Assembly (NCBI RefSeq): GCF_036227205.1
Contig: NZ_CP109442.1
Location: 1,922,001-1,986,000 of the forward strand
Origin: Amycolatopsis sp. NBC_01480
GTDB taxonomy: Bacteria > Actinomycetota > Actinomycetes > Mycobacteriales > Pseudonocardiaceae
Length of the DNA: 64,000 nt
Reading direction: 5' to 3'
Under the pieces are notes generated by a model that saw nothing but the letters and a program-made list of their open reading frames with translations, made no database searches and had not been told where the DNA came from. A program made the translations under genes and the position numbers. The number at the start of each line of letters is the position of its first letter. Within the stretch, counting starts at the first letter, position 1. Below are positions 24,730-37,901 of the stretch, piece after piece.

Positions 24730-25656
24730 TCAGGCCGACGGCCAGAACTTGCGCCAGCCATCGGCTTCGAGCGTGGCGGGCTCGACGCCCTCGGCGCGAG
24801 CGGCGTCCTCGGCGGCGCGGATGTCGCGCGCGAACTGCTTCGCGACCGCCCGCAGATCACCCTCGGGGTCGATGCCCGCGCGGCGCGCCGTGGCCGCCGT
24901 GCGGAAGAGCTGGGACGCGGCGTCGGCGCCGCCGGGGAACAGGTCCAGCGGGACGCCGGCGCGGCCGCTGCGCTGGCCGAGCTTCCCGGCGAGCGCGGCC
25001 GCGGGCTGGCCGAGCGCCACGCCGTCCACAATGGACTTACGCTGTTTCTCGGCCTGCTTGAGCTCTTCCCACTTCAGCTCCTGGTGCTCGGCCGTGGCCA
25101 CCTGGCCGGCGTCGCCGAAGACGTTGGGGTGACGGCCGACGAGCTTGGCGACGAGCTCGCCCGCCACGTCGTCGATCGTGAACGGGTCATGCGGGTCTTC
25201 GGCGGCCACCCGCGCGTGGAAGAGCACCTGCAACAGCACGTCGCCGAGTTCTTCGCGCAGGGCCGCGCGGTCGTTCTCCTCGATGGCCTCGAGCAGCTCG
25301 TAGGTCTCCTCGACCAGGTACTTGCGCATCGAATCGTGCGTCTGCACCCCGTCCCACGGGCAGCCACCGGGCGAGCGCAGCCGGTCCATCACCAGCACGG
25401 CCTCGACAAGCGGATCGGCCGGTGCCTGGAGCACTCGCGCTCCGGACTTGGTCAAAGCGACGGCCGTCGGCTCGGCGAGGGAGCCGACCACGAGCACGAT
25501 GTCGCGCAGGGACGGCGCTTCGGTGACCGGCGGCAGGCCGAACGCGGCGGCGTCCACGTCCGACCCCGCGTACACCGCCGCCGCGGTGCGCAAGAGCGGA
25601 ACCGCGGCGGCCGGGAGCGTCGCCCCTCGGGCGACTACGACAACAGAGCCGGTCAC
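24730..25656 (-). CDS. mazG: MazG nucleoside triphosphate pyrophosphohydrolase
   Basis: 308 aa. The catalytic MazG helices read KYLVEETYELLEAIEENDRA followed by LREELGDVLLQVLFHA, the ExxE...ExxD metal-binding pattern of all-alpha NTP pyrophosphatases. An upstream segment SPGGCPWDGVQTHDSMRKYL is the usual MazG N-motif. A variable region of about 85 residues precedes it, as in mycobacterial MazG. The enzyme hydrolyses (d)NTPs, including damaged ones, to the monophosphates. The GTG start at 25656 overlaps the stop of the lipoprotein gene. The order mazG-lipoprotein-mfd is conserved in actinobacteria; the RiPP cluster begins immediately downstream on the same strand. Confidence 0.95.
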   Translation of the reverse strand: MTGSVVVVARGATLPAAAVPLLRTAAAVYAGSDVDAAAFGLPPVTEAPSLRDIVLVVGSLAEPTAVALTKSGARVLQAPADPLVEAVLVMDRLRSPGGCPWDGVQTHDSMRKYLVEETYELLEAIEENDRAALREELGDVLLQVLFHARVAAEDPHDPFTIDDVAGELVAKLVGRHPNVFGDAGQVATAEHQELKWEELKQAEKQRKSIVDGVALGQPAAALAGKLGQRSGRAGVPLDLFPGGADAASQLFRTAATARRAGIDPEGDLRAVAKQFARDIRAAEDAARAEGVEPATLEADGWRKFWPSA

Positions 25657-26669
25657 TGCTTGGCCGGAGCGGCACCCTGCACCGGCAGCACGAGCCCCTT
25701 GGTGGCGTTGGCGTTCGGCGCGAGGCCCATGCCCACCGAGTCCCACACGCCGTAGCGCGGGTTGATGCGGTAGTCGACGTCGCCGACGTACGGCTGGAGC
25801 AGCCGGATGCCGATGCCGCCGAGCTGGTCCGGCGTCGGCTGCTGAGCCTGGTCGGTGGCGACGGGCTTGTCGGTGGCGCGCTGGCGCACGACCGCGACGA
25901 CCCAGGTCGGGTTGCTCGCCGCGTTGGGCTGGAACGCGATCACGGTGTTGGCGGGCACGCCGAACAGCACCGTCGTGGCGTCCTGCGGCGAGGACAGCGC
26001 GGGCACCTGCGTGCCGACGTTGCCCTCGACCCCGGCCTGCGCGCCGCTCTGGATCTCGCCCTGGACGGCCTTCGGGTCGGCAGCGAACTGCCGCGCCTTG
26101 GCGATGGCGTCGGTGCGCGCGGTGGCCGGGTCGGTCGAGGACGCCGAGCCGTCGGCGCTCGGCGCGCCGACGGTGGTGTAGTCGAAGCCGACCGTGAGCG
26201 TCGGCAGGTACTTGATCGCCAGCTTCTGCTCGAGGTACTGGTCGGTCAGCGCCTCGCGATGGTCGCGCACGCGCCAGACCAGCTGAGTGACGGCGGAGTC
26301 CTGGTTCTGCGTGGCGGCCTGCGGCAGCGGCCCGGCCAGCGGGTCCTGGAGCATGGCCGCGCCGATCGCGTCCTGGTCGGCGGTGAGCTTCTCCTTCGCC
26401 GCGGCCTTGAGGACCACCGCGTGCAGCAGCTGCTGGCGCACGATCTCCCGGCCGACGAGGTCGAGCTTGTGCTGCGCCGCGAGCTGCTTGGCGTACGGCT
26501 GCTCCTGGACCGCCTTGTCCAGCAGGCCCTGCACCTGGTCGATGGAGGTGACCTGGCCGTCGATGATCGCGGCGGCCCCCACCTGACTGGGCCCGGCACC
26601 ACATCCCGACAGCAGGAACGCACCGGCCACAACGGCGATCAGCGCGCGAGGGCGCCCCATGATCCGCAT
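25653..26669 (-). CDS. SurA N-domain-like lipoprotein
   Basis: 338 aa. A lipoprotein signal (ALIAVVAGAFLLSGC) ends in Cys at about residue 20, so the protein is anchored on the outer face of the membrane. The following region (VGAAAIIDGQVTSIDQVQGL, then QLAAQHKLDLVGREIVRQQLL) resembles the SurA/PrsA chaperone N-domain. No parvulin isomerase signature is visible, so it is probably a chaperone-like lipoprotein without isomerase activity. The start chosen is ATG 26669, with GAGAGGG upstream; ATG 26660 is also possible. It sits between mfd and mazG, and overlaps the mazG start. The client proteins are unknown. Confidence 0.78.
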   Translation of the reverse strand: MRIMGRPRALIAVVAGAFLLSGCGAGPSQVGAAAIIDGQVTSIDQVQGLLDKAVQEQPYAKQLAAQHKLDLVGREIVRQQLLHAVVLKAAAKEKLTADQDAIGAAMLQDPLAGPLPQAATQNQDSAVTQLVWRVRDHREALTDQYLEQKLAIKYLPTLTVGFDYTTVGAPSADGSASSTDPATARTDAIAKARQFAADPKAVQGEIQSGAQAGVEGNVGTQVPALSSPQDATTVLFGVPANTVIAFQPNAASNPTWVVAVVRQRATDKPVATDQAQQPTPDQLGGIGIRLLQPYVGDVDYRINPRYGVWDSVGMGLAPNANATKGLVLPVQGAAPAKQ

Positions 26670-26745
26670 CACAGGCCATACCCTCTCATACGCCCGCCCC
26701 CGAAACGCAACACCGTGTTTGTTGCCCGCGCGGTATTGTCGATAA

Positions 26746-27150
26746 ATGGACTCTTGGTTGTCGATTGAGGTCCTCGACGGCACGTTCCCGGCCCGGGCCT
26801 GGCAACGCGCACACGGCGACGACTTGACCGAAGCGGCGCTGACCAACGGCGCCGGGCAGTGGACGTGGCACGTGCACGGCTGGGGCGTGACGCTGGAGAT
26901 CGAGTTCGACAGCGAGGATCGGCGCGACCGCTTCCGAGCCCTCCCGGCGGTGACGGCCGCGCTGGACGCGGTCCCCGACCCGGACCGCGGCCTGCTCGTC
27001 TACCCGGGCCGCGGCGGCGGCTCGGGCGCCCAGGTTCCGCGCGTCCCCCGCCCGAAGCCGTTGGCCGACGCGGGCGCGCTGCCGACCCCGGAGGTGGAGC
27101 ACCTCATGCGGTTGGCCACCACCGAGCTCGTGAGTGTTCATGACGGTTAG
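26746..27150 (+). CDS. Hypothetical protein, 134 aa, ending in a palindromic repeat
   Basis: The protein starts MDSWLSIEVLDGTFPARAW and contains WTWHVHGWGVTLEIEFDSED; no catalytic motif or membrane segment is seen and I do not recognise the family. It looks like a small alpha/beta protein with a disordered Pro/Gly-rich stretch (PGRGGGSGAQVPRVPRPKP) before a C-terminal helix. It is divergent from the SurA-like lipoprotein gene (76-bp gap) and convergent with mfd. Its last eight codons (LVSVHDG and the stop) are supplied by a copy of the palindromic repeat described at 27126, which suggests that the original C-terminus was changed by repeat insertion. Confidence 0.65.
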   Translation: MDSWLSIEVLDGTFPARAWQRAHGDDLTEAALTNGAGQWTWHVHGWGVTLEIEFDSEDRRDRFRALPAVTAALDAVPDPDRGLLVYPGRGGGSGAQVPRVPRPKPLADAGALPTPEVEHLMRLATTELVSVHDG

Positions 27151-27173
27151 AACCGTCATGAACACTCACGAGC
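27126..27173. repeat. Palindromic repeat family 1, copy A
   Basis: Perfect 23-bp arms around a 2-nt AG centre; the arm begins GCTCGTGAGTGTTCATGACG and ends GTT. It sits between the convergent 134-aa gene and mfd, overlapping the end of the former. Copies at 37891 and 49259 share the core GAGTGTT(C/T)ATGACGGTT. The likely role is a bidirectional terminator. Confidence 0.85.
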
Positions 27174-27185
27174 ATTCCGCGCCCG

Positions 27186-30764
<3,579 letters not shown>

Positions 30765-30885
30765 GGTCCCAGACTACGTGCCGGCACCGACAAGATGCCG
30801 CTCCCCGCACGAGTGGGCCGCTCGCGACGCCGGCGCCCGGCCGCGTTCACGCAGCGGAACTGTCAGTGGCACGAACGCGCGACGG

Positions 30886-30943
30886 TATACAAGAGAGATC
30901 AACAACTGAAAACTATTCGCGTGTCGGAATCCGGAGGAACACG
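30886..30943 (+). promoter_or_regulatory. Probable promoter/leader of the cyclase-family gene
   Basis: TATACA at 30886-30891 is a good -10 element; a weak TGTCAG lies about 19 bp upstream. The mfd gene starts divergently at 30764. The leader ends with a strong GGAGGA ribosome binding site at 30932-30937. Confidence 0.35.
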
Positions 30944-31936
30944 ATGAAGCGCTGGAAGAACCGTCCCGCCGGCTCGAACTGGGGCGATTTCGGCGAAGAC
31001 GACCAGATCGGCCGGCTCAACCTGATCACGCCCGAGCGCCGCCGGGCCGCGGTGGCCGAAGTCCGCGAGGGCATCGCCTTCCCGCTGAGCCTGCCGCTCG
31101 ACTTCCCCAAGGGCGAGTACGCGCACGGCCCCCGCAAGCCGCCGACCCTGGCCAGCACCGCGCTCGGGCACAACAACCGCTTCCTGCCGCAGGTCACCGA
31201 CGTGGTCAACGACGACTACGCGGTCATCCACCTGCAGTACTCGACGCAGTGGGATTCGCTGGCGCACGCGGGCGCCGTGTTCGACCTCGACGGCACCGGC
31301 GAGCCGGTCATCTCCTATTACAACGGCTATCGCGCCGGAACGGACATCATCGGCGATCCGGCCGGCTCGGTGGTGCCCCGCGCCGGCGCGCTCGGCATCG
31401 AGACCATGGCCCAGACCGCAGTGCAGGGCCGCGGCGTCATGGTCGACCTGGAGCGCGCGATCGGCCGCGAGCGCGTCCTCGTCGGGTACGAAATGCTCGC
31501 GGAGATCATGGACGAGCAGGACGTCACCGTCGAGACCGGCGACATCCTGTGCCTGCACACCGGCCTGGCCGAGGTCATCCTGGAGCTCGGCGAGAACCTG
31601 ACCCAGCAGGCGATGAGCACCAGCTGCGCCGCGCTCGACGGCGGCGACGAGCGGCTGCTGCAGTGGATCACCGACAGCGGCGTGGCGGCGATCGTGGCCG
31701 ACAACGTCGCCGTCGAGTCGTTCAGCCTCGAACCGGCGGCCGGTGCGGAGCACGCCCTCCCGCTGCACCAGCACTGCCTGTTCAAACAAGGCATCCCGCT
31801 CGGGGAGATGTGGTACCTGAGCGGCCTGAACAGCTGGCTGCGGGAGCACGGGCGGTCCCGGTTCCTGATGACCGCGCCCCCGTTGCGGCTGCCCGGCGCC
31901 GTCGGCTCGCCGGCCACCGGCGTGGCGACCGTCTGA
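30944..31936 (+). CDS. Cyclase-family metal-dependent hydrolase
   Basis: 330 aa. The sequence matches the large cyclase/kynurenine-formamidase-like group: HLQYSTQWDSLAHAGAVFD stands where KynB has HxGTHxDxxxH, with Asp and His partly preserved (WDSLAH). Later segments GRGVMVDLERAIGR, ETGDILCLHTGLAEV and AAIVADNVAVESF are typical of this long subgroup. Metal-dependent amide or ester hydrolysis is expected; the substrate is unknown. ATG 30944 follows GGAGGA, so a longer in-frame start at 30749 is rejected. It is monocistronic with its own likely promoter. Confidence 0.82.
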   Translation: MKRWKNRPAGSNWGDFGEDDQIGRLNLITPERRRAAVAEVREGIAFPLSLPLDFPKGEYAHGPRKPPTLASTALGHNNRFLPQVTDVVNDDYAVIHLQYSTQWDSLAHAGAVFDLDGTGEPVISYYNGYRAGTDIIGDPAGSVVPRAGALGIETMAQTAVQGRGVMVDLERAIGRERVLVGYEMLAEIMDEQDVTVETGDILCLHTGLAEVILELGENLTQQAMSTSCAALDGGDERLLQWITDSGVAAIVADNVAVESFSLEPAAGAEHALPLHQHCLFKQGIPLGEMWYLSGLNSWLREHGRSRFLMTAPPLRLPGAVGSPATGVATV

Positions 31937-31996
31937 GCGGAAGCCGCGGCTTCACCGTCCGAATGCGACTGTCCACTTCGGCCGGTGAAGCCCGGC

Positions 31997-32503
31997 TCAC
32001 GGCGCGGCCCAGCCGGTGAGCCGGCCGACCGCCAGCTCGGTCCCGGCCCAGAGCACCGCGGCGCACAGGCTGCCGGCGAAGAACCGGCCGTACGGCAACC
32101 CCGCCGAGCCGGCCACCCGCGGCACCAGCGTCCGCACCCCGGCCAGGCACCGGCCCGCCACCACAGCCGGCACGCCGTAGCGCGCGACGACGGCCTCGGC
32201 CCGGTCCCACCGGGCCGCGCCGATCCGGCGGCCGAACCGGGAGGCGCGCAGCCGCGGCCCCCACAGCCGTCCCTCCAGGTAGGCGAGCTGGTCGCCGGCC
32301 ACCGCGGCGGTCACCGCGACGGGCAGCGCCAGCCACCACGAGAGCGAGCCGCGCTGCACGAGGAAACCCATGAGCAGCAAGGTGGACAGCGTCGGCAGCA
32401 CGATCCCCGGCAGCAGCGCCGTCTCGGCCGTGATCAGCAGCGCGCAGACCAGGTAGACCAGCGGCGCCGGCGCGTCAAGAAGCAGCCGCAGCAGGTTCGT
32501 CAC
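31997..32503 (-). CDS. DedA/VTT-family membrane protein
   Basis: 168 aa with about four membrane segments: LVYLVCALLITAETALLPGI, STLLLMGFLVQ, LALPVAVTAAVAGDQLAYL, and a C-terminal SLCAAVLWAGTELAVG. The motif AGRCLAGVRTLVPRVAGSAG is the conserved DedA/VTT segment with the functionally important Arg residues. DedA proteins are proposed lipid or undecaprenyl-phosphate flippases. GTG 32503 overlaps the methyltransferase gene by 29 bp, a longer overlap than usual, so a slightly later start is possible. The pairing with a phospholipid-type methyltransferase suggests a membrane lipid role. Confidence 0.8.
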   Translation of the reverse strand: MTNLLRLLLDAPAPLVYLVCALLITAETALLPGIVLPTLSTLLLMGFLVQRGSLSWWLALPVAVTAAVAGDQLAYLEGRLWGPRLRASRFGRRIGAARWDRAEAVVARYGVPAVVAGRCLAGVRTLVPRVAGSAGLPYGRFFAGSLCAAVLWAGTELAVGRLTGWAAP

Positions 32504-33080
32504 GGCTGATCCTTCCCGAGAACACCGGCAAGGCCACGCGGTAGACGTACGCGGGTGGCAGGTTGCGCCACACCACGGGCGTCCGCTCGACAACGGCGAA
32601 GCGATTTCGCAGCAAGCGGGCGAAGTGGCGGGCCGGGGGCGTCCACGCGGTGTGCGCGTACGCGAAGGTGGTGAAGCGACCGTGCGGCGAAAGCGCGCCG
32701 TGCACCGCGCTCAGCACCGAAAGCCGGCGGGCGGCGGACATCGCCGTCCAGGGCAGGCCCGAGACGATGACGTCGACCGGCGGCACGGCGAACGAGGCGA
32801 GGTGCTCGGCCGAACCCTCCACCACGTCCAGCGAGGGGAAGCGCGCCCGAAGCGAAGACACGAGACGCGGGTTGATCTCGACAGCCGTGAAGCGCGCGTC
32901 GGGGCGAAGCAGAGCGAGGACGGCTTCGGTGAACACGCCCGTGCCCGGCCCGAGTTCGACGACGTTCGCCGCGCGCTCGAGGCCGAGGCCGGCCGTCATG
33001 ACCTCGGCCAGCCGCGGCGAGCTGGCGGCGACCGCGCCGGTGACCATCGGACGGCGGAGGAACTCCCTGGTGATCGACAT
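32475..33080 (-). CDS. SAM-dependent methyltransferase, phospholipid N-methyltransferase-like
   Basis: 201 aa. Motif I is VVELGPGTGVFTEAVL, with FTAVEINPRLV as the ribose-binding acidic loop and VIVSGLPWTAM at motif IV (N/D-L-P-W/F type). The order resembles short PmtA/rRNA-adenine-type class I enzymes, and the N-terminus MSITREFLRRPMVTGAVAAS matches the phospholipid methyltransferase group. ATG 33080 is preceded by CGGGG. It is co-transcribed with the DedA-like gene. Phosphatidylethanolamine methylation is plausible but not proven by sequence. Confidence 0.75.
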   Translation of the reverse strand: MSITREFLRRPMVTGAVAASSPRLAEVMTAGLGLERAANVVELGPGTGVFTEAVLALLRPDARFTAVEINPRLVSSLRARFPSLDVVEGSAEHLASFAVPPVDVIVSGLPWTAMSAARRLSVLSAVHGALSPHGRFTTFAYAHTAWTPPARHFARLLRNRFAVVERTPVVWRNLPPAYVYRVALPVFSGRISRDEPAAAAS

Positions 33081-33209
33081 CCCCGAAGCTAGGAACCGCT
33101 CCCGTCGCCGCGAATCGGCCGAGCGGCCCGGCCGGATCGTCCTGTCGGACGACCCCGGCGGTACCGCGGGAGGACGCGCCGGAGGACCCCCGCGCGTTAG
33201 GTTCGGACC

Positions 33210-34355
33210 GTGGAACGGCTGGTGGTGTGGGCGCGCAAGCAGCGATGGATGGTGGATCTGCCGCTGTACGGCGTCTTCGTGCTCCTGGCGCCCAACGCCG
33301 CCTCGCACGAAAGCTGGTCGTTCCGGGCGATCCCGCTGCTGTTCCTGCTCCCGCTGCTGGCCCGCCGCCGCTTCCCGCGGACGGCGGCCGTGCTCGTCAT
33401 CGCAGGCGTGGTCGCGGTCTACACGAACGAAGTGTGGGCCTACGACCGCGGGCGCAGCGAGCTGGCCATGGCCGTCGTGCTGTTCACGCTGGTGAAGAAC
33501 GGCGACCGCCGGTTCGCCGTGGTGATCGCGGCCGGCATGGCCGGGCTCGACTGGATGTGGGGCTTCACCTGGGGCGTCGACACGCAGAACCCGACGCTGT
33601 CCATCATCGGCGTGATCCCGCTGTACATCGCGGCCTGGGCGCTCGGCGAGTTCTTCCGCGCGCGGGACCAGCTGACCCGCGAGGAGTCGCTGCGCGCCGG
33701 GCTGGCCGCTTCGGAGCAGGAGGCCCAGGCGCGCGCCGCCGTCGCCGAAGAGCGCACGCGGATCGCGCGCGAGCTGCACGACGTGCTGGCCCACAGCATG
33801 AGCGTGATCGTGCTGAACGCCGAAGGCGCGAAACTGGCCCGGCACCAGGATCCCGACGCCGTCGACCGGACGCTCGACACGATCGGGCGCACCGGCCGGG
33901 GCGCGCTCGCGGAACTGCGGCGGCTGCTGGAGGTCATGCACGCCGGCGAGCCCGTGCGCAGTCCCCAGCCGACCGTCGCGGAGCTGCAGGCCCTCGTCGA
34001 CCAGTGCGGCCGCGAAGTCACGCTCGAGGTGACCGGCGAGGCCGCCGAACTCCCCGCGAGCGCCGCGCTGCAGGCGTACCGCATCGTCCAGGAGGCATTG
34101 ACCAACATGCTCAAACACGCCCCGCCCGACGCCACCGGCCACGTCCGCGTCGCGTTCACCCGCGCCGAGATCCACGTCGAGGTCACCAACACCGGCGGCC
34201 GGGAGCCGGTGGCCGCCGGGCTGCCCTCGGCCGGGCGCGGGCTGGCCGGCATGGCGCAGCGCGTGGAGCTGTACCACGGGCGGCTGGAAACCGGCCCGCT
34301 CGCCGGCGGCGGCTACCGCGTGGGCGCGACGCTGCGGATCGGGGACGCGTCGTGA
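33210..34355 (+). CDS. NarL-type sensor histidine kinase
   Basis: 381 aa. The N-terminal part has about five membrane segments and no large extracellular domain. The HisKA_3 motif is RIARELHDVLAHSMSVIVLN, the N-box IVQEALTNMLKHA, and the G-box AGRGLAGMAQRVELY, all intact. A coiled-coil-like linker (LAASEQEAQARAAVAEERT) joins the membrane part to the kinase core. The start is GTG 33210. The stop overlaps the response regulator start (GTGA at 34352). The regulated genes cannot be read from the sequence; the nearest downstream gene is a sugar dehydrogenase lipoprotein. Confidence 0.92.
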   Translation: MERLVVWARKQRWMVDLPLYGVFVLLAPNAASHESWSFRAIPLLFLLPLLARRRFPRTAAVLVIAGVVAVYTNEVWAYDRGRSELAMAVVLFTLVKNGDRRFAVVIAAGMAGLDWMWGFTWGVDTQNPTLSIIGVIPLYIAAWALGEFFRARDQLTREESLRAGLAASEQEAQARAAVAEERTRIARELHDVLAHSMSVIVLNAEGAKLARHQDPDAVDRTLDTIGRTGRGALAELRRLLEVMHAGEPVRSPQPTVAELQALVDQCGREVTLEVTGEAAELPASAALQAYRIVQEALTNMLKHAPPDATGHVRVAFTRAEIHVEVTNTGGREPVAAGLPSAGRGLAGMAQRVELYHGRLETGPLAGGGYRVGATLRIGDAS

Positions 34356-35005
34356 CCGCCGTGCTGATCTGCGACGACCAGGAGCTGGTGCGGGTCGGGC
34401 TGCGGATGATCGTCGACAGCCAGCCGGACCTGCACGTCGCCGGCGAGGCCGCGGACGGGGCCGAAGCCGTGGCGCTGGCACGGGAGCTGCGGCCGGACCT
34501 GGTGCTGATGGACGTGCGGATGCCGGTGCTCGACGGCGTCGCGGCCACCGAGCGGATCTGCGCGGAGCTGCCCGAGGTCCGGGTGCTGGTGATCACCACG
34601 TTCGACCTCGACGAGTACGCCTATTCCGCGCTGCGCGCCGGGGCGAGCGGGTTCCTGGTGAAGGACGCGCCCGCCGAGGAGATGCTGGTGGCCGTGCGCG
34701 GGGTCCTGCGCGGCGACGCGATGGTGTCGCCGTCCGTCACGCGCCGGCTGCTCGACCGCTATCTCGCTCACGACCACGCGCACGACGGCGCCGGGAAGCT
34801 CGCCGCGCTGACCGAGCGGGAGAAGGACGTGCTCGGCCTGGTCGCGCGCGGGCTGTCGAACGGCGAGATCGCCGGCCAGCTCTTCATCGGCGAGACGACC
34901 GTGAAAACGCATGTCGGACGGGTGCTGGCCAAGCTCGGCCTGCGCGACCGGGTGCACGCCGTGGTCTTCGCCTACGAGTCCGGGCTGGTCCGTCCGGGCG
35001 GCTGA
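34352..35005 (+). CDS. NarL/FixJ-family response regulator
   Basis: 217 aa. The receiver has ICDDQELVRVGLR, phosphoacceptor Asp in PDLVLMDVRMPVLDG and Lys in GFLVKDAPAEEM. The C-terminal helix-turn-helix is LTEREKDVLGLVARGLSNGE followed by IGETTVKTHVGRVLAKLGLR. It is translationally coupled to the kinase at 33210-34355. All conserved residues are present, so a normal phosphorelay is expected. Confidence 0.94.
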   Translation: MTAVLICDDQELVRVGLRMIVDSQPDLHVAGEAADGAEAVALARELRPDLVLMDVRMPVLDGVAATERICAELPEVRVLVITTFDLDEYAYSALRAGASGFLVKDAPAEEMLVAVRGVLRGDAMVSPSVTRRLLDRYLAHDHAHDGAGKLAALTEREKDVLGLVARGLSNGEIAGQLFIGETTVKTHVGRVLAKLGLRDRVHAVVFAYESGLVRPGG

Positions 35006-35043
35006 TCCGGCGATCTTTCCGGTTTGTCCGGCATGCTGGGCCC

Positions 35044-36222
35044 ATGCGCCTCTCCGTGCCAGCCCTGTTCGCGACGTTGGTGGTGCTCACCGCGGCCTGC
35101 TCCAGCCCGCCGGGCAACGCCCAGACGCCGCCGGCCACCACCACCACGCCGGCGGCCGGCGGCTTCCACGTCGAAGAGATCGCGAGCGGGCTGGAGCACG
35201 GCTGGGACATCGGCTTCCTGCCCGGCGGCGCCATGCTCGTCACGCAACGCCCGGGCCGGCTCGCGCTGGTGCGCGACGGCCGGACGACCGAGGTGCGCGC
35301 CGACTTCTCCGACGTCCTCGTCCAGGGTGAGGGCGGGCTGATGGGCCTGGTGCTGGCGGCGGACTTCGCGTCGTCGCGCGAGTTCACCACCTGCCAGACG
35401 CACCAGGAGAACGGCAAGGCCGTCGACATCCGGCTGGTCACCTGGCGGCTGGCCGAGGACGACGCCAGCGCGGTGAAGGCGCGCGACCTGCTCACCGGCC
35501 TGCCGGTGAACCCGAGCGGGCGCCACTCCGGCTGCCGCCCGACGCTGGCCCCGGACGGCGCGCTGCTCGTCGGCACCGGCGACACCGCGACCGCGGCGGT
35601 CTCGCAGGACCGGCACCGGCTCGGCGGCAAGGTGCTGCGGATCGACGCCAAGACCGGGGAACCGTTGCCGGACAACCCGTTCTTCGCCTCGGCCGATCCG
35701 AACGAGCGGCGGATCTGGACGTACGGGCACCGCAACATCCAGGGCGTCGCCATCCGCCCCGGCACCAGGCAGGTGATCACCTCGGAGCACGGGCCGGCGT
35801 TCGACGACGAGGTCAACCTGATCCAGCGCGGCGGCAACTACGGCTGGGACCCGTCCAAGGGCGGCACCGACACCTCGTATGACGAGAGCGTGCCGATGAC
35901 GGACAAGAAGCGGTTCCCGGACGCCATCAGTCCACTGTGGACCACCGGCTCGATCACCGAGGCGACCAGCGGCGACGCGTTCCTCACCGGCGAGCAGTGG
36001 GGCGCGAACAACGGCGCGCTGGCCGTCGCGGCGCTCAAGGGCCAGAAGCTCCTGCTACTGCACCTCGACGCCGCCGCGAACGTCACGAGCGTGACCCTGC
36101 CCAAGGAGTTCGACGACAAGTTCGGCCGCCTCCGCGGCGTCCGCAGCGGCCCGGACGGCGCGCTCTACGTGACAACCTCCAACGGCGACAACGACAAACT
36201 GCTGCGCGTGACACCGTCATGA
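35044..36222 (+). CDS. PQQ-dependent sugar dehydrogenase (GSDH) lipoprotein
   Basis: 392 aa. The signal ends in the lipobox LTAAC, followed by a Thr/Pro-rich linker, so the protein is anchored outside the membrane. The rest is a six-bladed propeller of the glucose/sorbosone dehydrogenase family: GLEHGWDIGFLPGGAMLVTQ, EGGLMGLVLAADF, LAPDGALLVGTGDT, RIWTYGHRNIQGVA and EHGPAFDDEVNLI. These enzymes oxidise aldoses with PQQ; no pqq genes are visible here, so the cofactor would come from elsewhere. ATG 35044 lies 38 bp after the response-regulator stop. Confidence 0.88.
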   Translation: MRLSVPALFATLVVLTAACSSPPGNAQTPPATTTTPAAGGFHVEEIASGLEHGWDIGFLPGGAMLVTQRPGRLALVRDGRTTEVRADFSDVLVQGEGGLMGLVLAADFASSREFTTCQTHQENGKAVDIRLVTWRLAEDDASAVKARDLLTGLPVNPSGRHSGCRPTLAPDGALLVGTGDTATAAVSQDRHRLGGKVLRIDAKTGEPLPDNPFFASADPNERRIWTYGHRNIQGVAIRPGTRQVITSEHGPAFDDEVNLIQRGGNYGWDPSKGGTDTSYDESVPMTDKKRFPDAISPLWTTGSITEATSGDAFLTGEQWGANNGALAVAALKGQKLLLLHLDAAANVTSVTLPKEFDDKFGRLRGVRSGPDGALYVTTSNGDNDKLLRVTPS

Positions 36223-36271
36223 GCGGCTTCACTGACAGCAGATGTCAGGGAAGCCGCGCTAGCGTCTGCCG

Positions 36272-36610
36272 ATGGTGACCATCGACGACGTACGCCAGCT
36301 CGCACGGACCCTGCCGCGCAGCACCGAAGCGCTGGTCCGGGACCGGGTGAAGTTCCGCATCGGCCAGATCGTCTACCTGGCCTTCTCCCGCGACGAGACG
36401 ACCATGGGCTTCGCCTTCCCGCGAGAGCAGCGGGACGCGCTGGTCGCGGGCGAGCCGGAGAAGTTCCTGCCGCCCGAGCCCTCCGACGAGCGCTTCCAGT
36501 GGGTCCGCGTGCGGCTCGCCGCGCTGGAGGCCGACGAGATGGCCGAGCTGGTCCTCGACGCGTGGCGGATGTGTGTGCCGAAACGCGTCGCCTCCGCGTA
36601 TCTGGATGGT

Positions 36611-36622
<12 letters not shown>
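36272..36622 (+). CDS. MmcQ/YjbR-family protein
   Basis: 116 aa, the usual length. The pattern VTIDDVRQLARTLPRSTEAL, FRIGQIVYLAF and RFQWVRVRLAALEADEMAEL is that of the YjbR/MmcQ 'double-wing' family, thought to bind DNA. The 3' end overlaps the convergent SDR gene by 12 bp. A distinct cellular role is not known for this family. Confidence 0.85.
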
Positions 36623-37339
<717 letters not shown>

Positions 37340-37340
37340 C

Positions 37341-37354
37341 CTTTACTGTTAAAG
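37341..37354. promoter_or_regulatory. Probable MarR operator in the SDR/MarR divergon
   Basis: CTTTACTGTTAAAG is an inverted repeat with 5-bp perfect arms (CTTTA/TAAAG) that fills almost the entire 16-bp space between the divergent SDR and MarR ATG codons. Binding would block both promoters, giving autoregulation plus control of the SDR. Transcripts would be very short-leadered or leaderless. Confidence 0.5.
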
Positions 37355-37355
37355 T

Positions 37356-37901
37356 ATGTCCATGGACGACCGTACCCGCGAGCCGGAAAACGCGTCAAGC
37401 GACGAGGTCGACGAGATCCAGCGGGCGTGGCGGCGCGAGCAGCCGGGCGCGCCCGTGGCGTCGATCGGCGTCATCACGCGGATCTGGCACATCGCGAAGC
37501 TGCTGGAGGATGATCGGCGCGCGACCATGCTGCGGCTGGGCGTGGACGCGTCGACGCGGACGCTCCTGAGCACGCTGCGCCGCGCGGGGGCGCCGTACCG
37601 GCTGACGGCGGGCGAGCTGGCGAAGCGCTGCCGCGTCAGCCCCGGCGCCATTTCCCAGCAGACGGCCCGCGCCGAGCGCGAGGGGCACGTCCGCCGCGTC
37701 AAGTCCACAGAGGACCGTCGCACGGTGCACGTCGAGCTGACCGCGGCCGGGCACGAGCTGATCGAGCGCACCGTGACCGACCTGCTCGAACACGAGGAGA
37801 CGCTGGTCTCGGCCCTCACCCCGGCCCAGCGCGACCAGCTGGCCGACCTGTTGCGCCTCCTGCTCGCCGACCTCGATCGCCGGGCCGACAAGGACTCGTG
37901 A
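37356..37901 (+). CDS. MarR-family transcriptional regulator
   Basis: 181 aa. The winged helix-turn-helix reads LTAGELAKRCRVSPGAISQQ followed by the wing VRRVKSTEDRRTVHVELTAAG, a classic MarR signature. The dimerisation helices flank it. ATG 37356 (or 37362) follows the operator immediately. It probably represses itself and the divergent SDR. The stop lies within the left arm of the family 1 palindrome copy B. Confidence 0.9.
   Translation: MSMDDRTREPENASSDEVDEIQRAWRREQPGAPVASIGVITRIWHIAKLLEDDRRATMLRLGVDASTRTLLSTLRRAGAPYRLTAGELAKRCRVSPGAISQQTARAEREGHVRRVKSTEDRRTVHVELTAAGHELIERTVTDLLEHEETLVSALTPAQRDQLADLLRLLLADLDRRADKDS

Noticed and set aside
32475..34481. 668-aa frame joining the methyltransferase to an upstream extension
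   Set aside because: The extension is antisense to the histidine kinase and lacks domain signals; the true ATG is 33080.
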